Virus record (IMG/VR): IMGVR_UViG_3300042923_000974
Span: 1 to 42,399 of that record
Length of the DNA: 42,399 nt
Source: a virus
Reading direction: 5' to 3' (one strand)
Shown here: in pieces, positions 38,420-42,399 of the stretch
How the letters are laid out: each line of letters opens with the position of its first letter
Position numbering within the stretch: position 1 is the stretch's first letter
Program-made: the position numbers and the translations under genes
The notes under the pieces: generated by a model
Told to the model about the DNA's origin: nothing
Database searches by the model: none
Seen by the model: only the letters and a program-made list of their open reading frames with translations

Positions 38420-39028
38420 ATGCCTAGTATTCGTGCCACAAATATTAATCAAACGTCAGCAAGAGGGGTAATTGAAGGTTTATTTTTTACGGCTGATTAC
38501 TATAATCTGTTTGAAATAGAGTTATGGGATTATAGTTTAACAACCTATTATTACACAGTTAGTTGGATAGATTCTTCCAGTGTAAACAAGTATTCATATT
38601 ATGATATTTCAGGACTTTCTGCGGGTACAGGTTACGGATTTAAAGGCTTTGTGAGAAATGCAAGCGGTAGGACCCATGTTGGTAATACAAGCTTTTATAC
38701 TGAAAGCCCTCCTAATCCTAGACCCTCTAATTGGGCTTGGAGCACATTGGTATCAAACGCTTATGTCTATTCTTTAAACTGGATATTAAGAGCCAACCTA
38801 GTCAATGCAGCAGAATGGAATAGTTTTTGCGCTAGAATCAATGAGTTTAGATCGTATAAAAACCTATCAACCTACAACTTTACCTCTGCTATTCCTGGTG
38901 AAAGTGTCACCTTAGCGATGGTAAATGAAGCGATAAGCGCGATTTCTCCAATGACATCTGTTTTAGGTGGATTTGGACCGTATTCTACATTAGTTAATCT
39001 AAGTAATGATCTAAATGCGATTCAATAG
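38420..39028 (+). CDS. Tail tip/baseplate protein with FN3-like domain
   Basis: A 202-residue protein. The first about 95 residues look like a fibronectin type III domain (YYYTVSWIDSSSVNKYSY, YDISGLSAGTGYGFKGFVRN). The rest is helical with aromatic residues. It probably decorates the tail tip and binds the host surface. 9 nt after Tal. Confidence 0.65.
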   Translation: MPSIRATNINQTSARGVIEGLFFTADYYNLFEIELWDYSLTTYYYTVSWIDSSSVNKYSYYDISGLSAGTGYGFKGFVRNASGRTHVGNTSFYTESPPNPRPSNWAWSTLVSNAYVYSLNWILRANLVNAAEWNSFCARINEFRSYKNLSTYNFTSAIPGESVTLAMVNEAISAISPMTSVLGGFGPYSTLVNLSNDLNAIQ

Positions 39029-39040
39029 GAGGTATATACA

Positions 39041-39214
39041 ATGACAACAATACAAGTATATCTACAAGACGGGAATACTATAACGGTACAACTAGAGGGG
39101 TATAATGCTGAAGAGCTTGCTGTTAAAATGAATGACCAAAAAACATTCATGATCTCATTAGGGGATCTAATCGTAAACAAAACGATTGTAAAATACATCG
39201 CACCAGTACAATAG
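39041..39214 (+). CDS. Small tail-region protein, unknown
   Basis: A 57-residue beta-rich protein (TIQVYLQDGNTITVQLEGYN, ends VKYIAPVQ) with AGGAGGT upstream. Similar small proteins lie between tail and lysis genes in Bacillus phages. Role unknown. Confidence 0.65.
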   Translation: MTTIQVYLQDGNTITVQLEGYNAEELAVKMNDQKTFMISLGDLIVNKTIVKYIAPVQ

Positions 39215-39234
39215 CTTAATGCTCATGTTTCAGT

Positions 39235-39268
39235 TTGGCTCCGAACCGATCGGGGCTAATTTTATTTT
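39235..39268 (+). terminator. Terminator between tail and lysis genes
   Basis: A 10-bp stem, TTGGCTCCGA with TCGGGGCTAA (two G-T wobbles), loop ACCGA, followed by TTTTATTTT. Confidence 0.65.
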
Positions 39269-39286
39269 AAAGGGGAAGATACCTAC

Positions 39287-39652
39287 ATGTTCGATGTCCA
39301 TTTGCTTGAATTATTACCTAAACCAATTCAATATGCCGTTCTTTTTTATTTTCTTGTTAAGGTCTTAGATTTTATTACAGGGTTGCTGAAAACTTGGAAA
39401 GGAGTAAAAAAGTACGAATCACGGATAATGCGAGATGGTATCATACGATGGATTGGTGAGCTTGTAGGTATTGTCTTTGTATTCGCCATAGATTTATTTC
39501 TTGGCCTTAATTATTACTTAACAGGTTTTACTTTAGCCTTATTCATTTACAAAGAAGGCGGCAGCATTATGGAAAACTTAAAAGCTATCGATGTAGATTT
39601 ACCAGGAGAAGTAAAAGCAAAGTTTAAAGCATTTGATAAGGGTGATAAATAA
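39287..39652 (+). CDS. Holin (phage_holin_4/Cph1 type)
   Basis: A 121-residue membrane protein with three hydrophobic segments: IQYAVLFYFLVKVLDFITGL, WIGELVGIVFVFAIDLFLGL and YLTGFTLALFIYKEGG, then the ENLKAIDVDLPGEVKAKF tail typical of this holin family. It makes the membrane holes that start lysis. AAGGGGA upstream. Its stop overlaps the amidase ATG. Confidence 0.92.
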   Translation: MFDVHLLELLPKPIQYAVLFYFLVKVLDFITGLLKTWKGVKKYESRIMRDGIIRWIGELVGIVFVFAIDLFLGLNYYLTGFTLALFIYKEGGSIMENLKAIDVDLPGEVKAKFKAFDKGDK

Positions 39653-40350
39653 TGACTACATTCGGTTTTGATGCTGGCCATGCAGGATTTGGTGTCACGC
39701 CAGGCAAACGTACTATCGACGGAACCATGTACGAATGGGATTTTAATAATGCAGTGGCTCTGTTGGTTGAGGAAAAACTAAAAGCTTATGAAGATACTAA
39801 AATAGTACGCCTTGATGATAGAACAGGTAAAAGAGATATCCCCCTAGCTGAAAGAGTTGCAAAGGCTAAACGTGAAGAGGTAGATGCAGTTGTCTCTATT
39901 CATGCAAATGCCTATGGGGATGACTGGAATGAAGCAAACGGAATCGAGACTTTTATCTCTGAGGACCGTATGCCTTTCACAGAATTAGAGTTAGCATCAC
40001 ACATCCAGAATCATATGATCAGAGAGACTGGGCGTAGAAACAGAGGGGTCAAACGAGGCAATCTTTATATGACAAAGGTGTCTAATATGATTCCTTCAGT
40101 TATTGTTGAGTGCGGCTTCATGACCAATAAAGAAGAGGCTGCCTTGCTAAAGACTGCTTCATATCGAGAGAAGTGTGCTCGGGGGATTTTGAACGGCTTA
40201 GTGGAACAGTATAAATTAAAGCCTAAGAAACAATCTAAAAAAGAACTAGCGTACATTAAAACGGGGTCCATGCCCTTAGATGTTGCTGAAAAGCGCGCCA
40301 TTGAAATAGAGAAAAAATACGGTGGTATTGTACACGTGATGAAGGTATAA
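39652..40350 (+). CDS. N-acetylmuramoyl-L-alanine amidase (endolysin)
   Basis: A 232-residue Amidase_3 enzyme. Zinc and catalytic residues are H10 (DAGHAG), E28 (YEWDF), H84 (SIHANA) and E153 (VECGFM). The C-terminal about 50 residues (KQSKKELAYIKTGSMPLDVA, then KKYGGIVHVMKV) form a small cell-wall-binding (SPOR-like) domain. No signal peptide, so release is through the holin. It cuts the bond between MurNAc and the stem peptide. Confidence 0.95.
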   Translation: MTTFGFDAGHAGFGVTPGKRTIDGTMYEWDFNNAVALLVEEKLKAYEDTKIVRLDDRTGKRDIPLAERVAKAKREEVDAVVSIHANAYGDDWNEANGIETFISEDRMPFTELELASHIQNHMIRETGRRNRGVKRGNLYMTKVSNMIPSVIVECGFMTNKEEAALLKTASYREKCARGILNGLVEQYKLKPKKQSKKELAYIKTGSMPLDVAEKRAIEIEKKYGGIVHVMKV

Positions 40351-40389
40351 TGTTATAATTTAAGTATTCGGGCTAGTTTTAGCTAGGAA

Positions 40390-40425
40390 AAGACCTCTAA
40401 CTTAACGGTTAGGGGTCTTTTTTTT
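40390..40425 (+). terminator. Strong terminator of the late operon
   Basis: A 12-bp stem, AAGACCTCTAAC with GTTAGGGGTCTT (one G-T wobble), loop TTAACG, and eight T residues. It separates late genes from the accessory block. Confidence 0.9.
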
Positions 40426-40498
40426 ATTTTCTGGAACTTTTTAGAGGGTATTCCGTATTAACGTATGGAGTTATATTTCTTATAGGGAGAGATGTTAC

Positions 40499-40789
40499 AT
40501 GTTCGGATCGAAAGAAAAAGGAATAACCATTACAGAAAATGAATTTTCATGGAAAAAGAACAAAATATCCATTCAAAATGGTTTTTTAGTGTCCGAGGGA
40601 TTAATTAACGTAGTGAGAGTGCCTGTGAGGCATATTGAAACGGTCACCTACAGCATTGAAGGGATGAAGGAAGTTCTTACCCCAGAGTTAAAACTTATTG
40701 GTAAAGGGGCTGTTTTAGGCACTCTAAAAGTGGGTGTAGATTTGAGAGATGATATCCAGGACTGGATTCTTGAAAAACTAGAACTATAG
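40499..40789 (+). CDS. PH-like domain protein, unknown
   Basis: A 96-residue beta-rich protein (GITITENEFSWKKNKISIQN, VVRVPVRHIETVTYSIE) ending in one amphipathic helix (DLRDDIQDWILEKLEL): the outline of a bacterial pleckstrin-homology (bPH/DUF304-like) fold. It is expressed separately from the late operon (terminators on both sides, AGGGAGAG before the ATG), as expected for a lysogenic-conversion gene. Confidence 0.6.
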   Translation: MFGSKEKGITITENEFSWKKNKISIQNGFLVSEGLINVVRVPVRHIETVTYSIEGMKEVLTPELKLIGKGAVLGTLKVGVDLRDDIQDWILEKLEL

Positions 40790-40798
40790 GTCATAAAA

Positions 40799-40832
40799 AA
40801 TAAGCCTACCTTATTCGGTGGGCTTATTTTTG
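40799..40832. terminator. Bidirectional terminator between convergent genes
   Basis: A 12-bp stem, AATAAGCCTACC with GGTGGGCTTATT (one G-T wobble), loop TTATTC, has T-tracts in both directions. It serves the PH-like gene and the minus-strand XRE gene. Confidence 0.85.
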
Positions 40833-41039
40833 TTTTACCGTAACTGGCCATATCTCTTCAGCAGGTAGCCCGATTTCTCTAGATATAATGACTGAATACG
40901 GGTAAGTAGGTACAGATTCACCTCTATAAAGCGCACTCATAGTGGATGGGTTTATCCCGAATTTCTTCACAAAATGACTTTGCTTTAGGCCTCGTTCGTC
41001 CATAACTTCTTTTAATCGCTTCTCTACGATATATTCCAT
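40824..41039 (-). CDS. XRE-family HTH regulator
   Basis: A 71-residue helix-turn-helix protein (LKEVMDERGLKQSHFVKKFG, INPSTMSALYRGESVP). The ATG at 41039 lies 6 nt after GAGGTG. It is divergent from the ribbon-helix-helix gene and could control the accessory operon. Confidence 0.85.
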   Translation of the reverse strand: MEYIVEKRLKEVMDERGLKQSHFVKKFGINPSTMSALYRGESVPTYPYSVIISREIGLPAEEIWPVTVKQK

Positions 41040-41069
41040 CGTTAACACCTCAATAAATAATTCTCTAAA

Positions 41070-41197
41070 AAATTTATTTTTCCTTTATTGTTAGTGGACA
41101 CGCATTTTTTTAGGTGTATGCCCATAAGATGTATTACAAAGGTCGCACCACTGATATACGGTATGACAGAGGTACTACCGTATGACCGATGTAATAC
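41070..41197. promoter_or_regulatory. Repeat-rich control region upstream of the RHH gene
   Basis: Contains GTATTAC (41131-41137) and its inverse GTAATAC (41191-41197), GTATGAC twice (41161-41167, 41180-41186), and the inverted pair TACGGTA/TACCGTA around 41157-41183. AAATTTATTTTTC (41070-41082) and GACACGCATTTTTT (41097-41110) recur downstream of the RHH gene, the second inverted. Ribbon-helix-helix proteins bind such short repeats, so operators or a centromere-like site are likely. Confidence 0.6.
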
Positions 41198-41217
41198 GAA
41201 AAGGAGGACCCCCAAAA

Positions 41218-41439
41218 ATGCGAAAAGTTCAGCCTGTCTCTTTTAGTCTTTCGGATCCATTCGAAACTGCGCTTTTTAACCACGCTCAAAGTAATGGTGC
41301 TTTTTCAAAATATATTAAACGCTTAATTCAACGTGATATGGAGCGCAGGACACCAGTCGTACCAACAAAAAAAGCGCCTGACCAGCCAAATGTAATACAT
41401 GGCGGAAAGAACGCTTTTAATGGTTTTAAATTAGAGTAG
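41218..41439 (+). CDS. Ribbon-helix-helix DNA-binding protein
   Basis: A 73-residue protein. The strand VQPVSFSLSD and helices FETALFNHAQSNG and FSKYIKRLIQRDMERR form an RHH domain like those of plasmid and phage CopG/ParR-type proteins. A basic tail with GGKNAFNGF follows. ATG 41218 follows AAAGGAGG; the upstream ATG at 41182 lies in the repeat region. It is probably an autoregulator of the accessory operon; a partition role is conceivable, but no partition ATPase of ParA or ParM type is present. Confidence 0.8.
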   Translation: MRKVQPVSFSLSDPFETALFNHAQSNGAFSKYIKRLIQRDMERRTPVVPTKKAPDQPNVIHGGKNAFNGFKLE

Positions 41440-41491
41440 ACGGTGGCTAGGTAGCCGACGCGCTTTACGTCAGCTTATGCAGGGGTTTTTG

Positions 41492-41534
41492 AAAAAATGC
41501 GTGTCTAGGTGGTATTACATTAAATTTATTTTTC
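41492..41534. promoter_or_regulatory. Second repeat cluster, before the pilin-like gene
   Basis: AAAAAATGCGTGTC (41492-41505) is the inverse of 41097-41110. GTATTAC (41512-41518) and AAATTTATTTTTC (41522-41534, direct copy of 41070-41082) follow. A single GTAATAC also lies in the RHH gene end (41392-41398). The copies suggest that the same regulator controls the downstream membrane-protein operon. Confidence 0.55.
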
Positions 41535-41549
41535 TGGAGGTATGTCTAA

Positions 41550-41963
41550 ATGAGAAAAACGGAATCCATGACCATTAGTGAATTTTTAAGAAAAGAGCCT
41601 GAATCGTTTTCTACAAAAGTTAAGAAGCATTTAGAAAAGTACGGAATCGTTTATAGAATTGTAGGTGCTACGGTTGTGATTTATTTTACTGGAGGCTTTG
41701 ATTTTGCTTTTGCTGCAGGTGGCGGATATACGGATGGCCTTATTGATAAAGAAGCGCGAATTATTTACAACGATTTAACCGATATAGGGAGATGGTTAAT
41801 CGTAGGAAGAGGCGGATGGGAAATTATCACCAAAGTGATCAGTCAGGATATTGAAGGAGTTAAAAAGAATTTCATTGGATATTTAGTCGCCTATGTTCTA
41901 TTGATGGCTTTCCCTCACTTAATGGATAAGGTTGATACTATTTTTGACCGATTTGGGGCGTGA
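41550..41963 (+). CDS. Small membrane protein with VirB2/TrbC pilin-like layout
   Basis: A 137-residue protein. A charged N-terminus (1-32) is followed by a hydrophobic segment (34-55, VYRIVGATVVIYFTGGF) ending in AFA-AGGG, a likely signal-peptidase site after A55. The rest (about 80 residues) has two hydrophobic helices (about 78-97 and 108-125) separated by a short charged loop (SQDIEGVKKN). A long leader, an A-x-A site and a two-helix mature protein are the layout of type IV secretion pilins. No sequence motif proves it; a holin- or channel-like protein is the alternative. GGAGGT upstream; its stop is 5 nt before the M23 gene. Confidence 0.6.
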   Translation: MRKTESMTISEFLRKEPESFSTKVKKHLEKYGIVYRIVGATVVIYFTGGFDFAFAAGGGYTDGLIDKEARIIYNDLTDIGRWLIVGRGGWEIITKVISQDIEGVKKNFIGYLVAYVLLMAFPHLMDKVDTIFDRFGA

Positions 41964-41968
41964 GGATT

Positions 41969-42399
41969 ATGAAATTTAGAGTAAGCAGCGCTTATGGTGC
42001 GTTGGAGGAAGTACGGGAGGGGAAGCACACTGGAGTTGATATAGCTTTACCAGAAGGGACGGAGCTAAGAAGTATTGTAGAGGGGTTTGTTACCAATGTA
42101 TATGATGGCTCAGGGAATATCGGTAAAGGTGTGAAAATTATGGGTAACGATGACAGAGAATACATCTATGGTCACATGGATGAGGTAGACGTCTCTGTTG
42201 GTCAAAAAGTGAATTTTGGAGATATGTTAGGAGAAAGTGGAAACACGGGGAACTCAACTGGACCACATTTGCACTTTGGAGTAAAAGAAGATGGCGAGTT
42301 TGTAGACCCTACTGTTTTAGTTCCCAGATTAAAAAGCATTACTGGAGAAATTGATGCAGAAAAGGAAGCAGCTTGGTATGACATTGAGGGAAGAATGGA
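41969..42399 (+). CDS. M23 peptidase / membrane protein, N-terminal part (continues at 128-365)
   Basis: The first 143 codons of a 222-residue protein that crosses the circular join. LytM-type zinc endopeptidase residues are all present: H20 and D24 (HTGVD), H69 (YIYGHM), and H100 and H102 (GPHLHFG). The enzyme would cut peptide cross-links of the wall. There is no N-terminal signal peptide, whereas the C-terminal part (1-365 in this window) has two hydrophobic segments that could hold it in the membrane. GAGG is only 3 nt before the ATG, so translation is probably coupled to the pilin-like gene. Type IV secretion systems of Gram-positive bacteria need such a wall hydrolase. A phage entry or release role is an alternative. 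Confidence 0.9.
   Translation, partial: MKFRVSSAYGALEEVREGKHTGVDIALPEGTELRSIVEGFVTNVYDGSGNIGKGVKIMGNDDREYIYGHMDEVDVSVGQKVNFGDMLGESGNTGNSTGPHLHFGVKEDGEFVDPTVLVPRLKSITGEIDAEKEAAWYDIEGRM
42273..42399. repeat. Terminal direct repeat, right copy (circular overlap)
   Basis: Identical to bases 1-127. It should be counted once when the molecule is closed. Confidence 0.95.

Noticed and set aside
1-42399. tRNA or rRNA genes, insertion sequences
   Set aside because: I saw no cloverleaf-like sequence, no ribosomal RNA and no transposase-type protein; the only mobile gene seen inside the phage is the HNH endonuclease.

Overview
This window is a complete circular element. Bases 1-127 are repeated exactly at 42273-42399, and one gene (an M23 peptidase) reads in frame across the join, so the unique circle is 42,272 bp. 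127 is a common final k-mer length in short-read assembly, which fits an unremoved assembly overlap. The gene content is that of a temperate tailed siphovirus of a low-GC Gram-positive host. AT-rich DNA, strong AGGAGG ribosome sites, frequent TTG/GTG starts and Bacillus-type gene families point to a Bacillaceae host; the genus cannot be told from sequence alone. The form seen is non-integrated: circularised phage DNA, an episomal (phage-plasmid) form, or circularly permuted virion DNA.

Layout. (a) 3.1-5.6 kb, minus strand: a large serine integrase and a LexA-like self-cleaving repressor. Beside the 3' end of the integrase gene lies a 52-bp dyad with a GG centre that I propose as attP. (b) 5.6-6.4 kb: divergent control region, Cro-like protein and small early genes. 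(c) 6.4-19.8 kb: replication module with a Cas4-like nuclease (DUF2800), an SSB-like protein (DUF2815), a family A DNA polymerase with proofreading domain, a free-standing HNH endonuclease, a MazG-like protein, a VapE-type primase-helicase, a VRR-NUC nuclease, an SNF2 helicase and an ArpU/RinA-like late regulator. An array of TGTCAACA repeats at 17378-17733 is the best replication-origin candidate. (d) 19.8-32.3 kb: terminase, portal, minor head, scaffold, capsid, connectors, tail tube, tail chaperones joined by a -1 frameshift, tape measure and distal tail protein. (e) 32.3-39.2 kb: tail tip. An M14-peptidase tail protein, a spike-base-like protein and a XerC/D-like tyrosine recombinase sit between Dit and Tal, which are normally adjacent; this looks like an exchangeable receptor-binding cassette. 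(f) 39.3-40.4 kb: holin and amidase.

(g) 40.5 kb through the join to 3.05 kb: an accessory block that would lie at the attachment-site end of the integrated prophage. It encodes a PH-like protein, an XRE regulator (minus strand), a ribbon-helix-helix protein, a small membrane protein with the layout of a type IV secretion pilin, an M23 peptidase with C-terminal membrane segments, a VirD4/VirB4/HerA-type ATPase, a zinc-ribbon peptide and a basic peptide. The core genes are tightly spaced. Because the circle is closed, the absence of a relaxase or other conjugation genes is real. This minimal pilin / wall hydrolase / DNA-pump-like set is the most unusual part of the genome. Its function is not known from sequence; transfer, DNA entry, exclusion of other phages and segregation are all possible.
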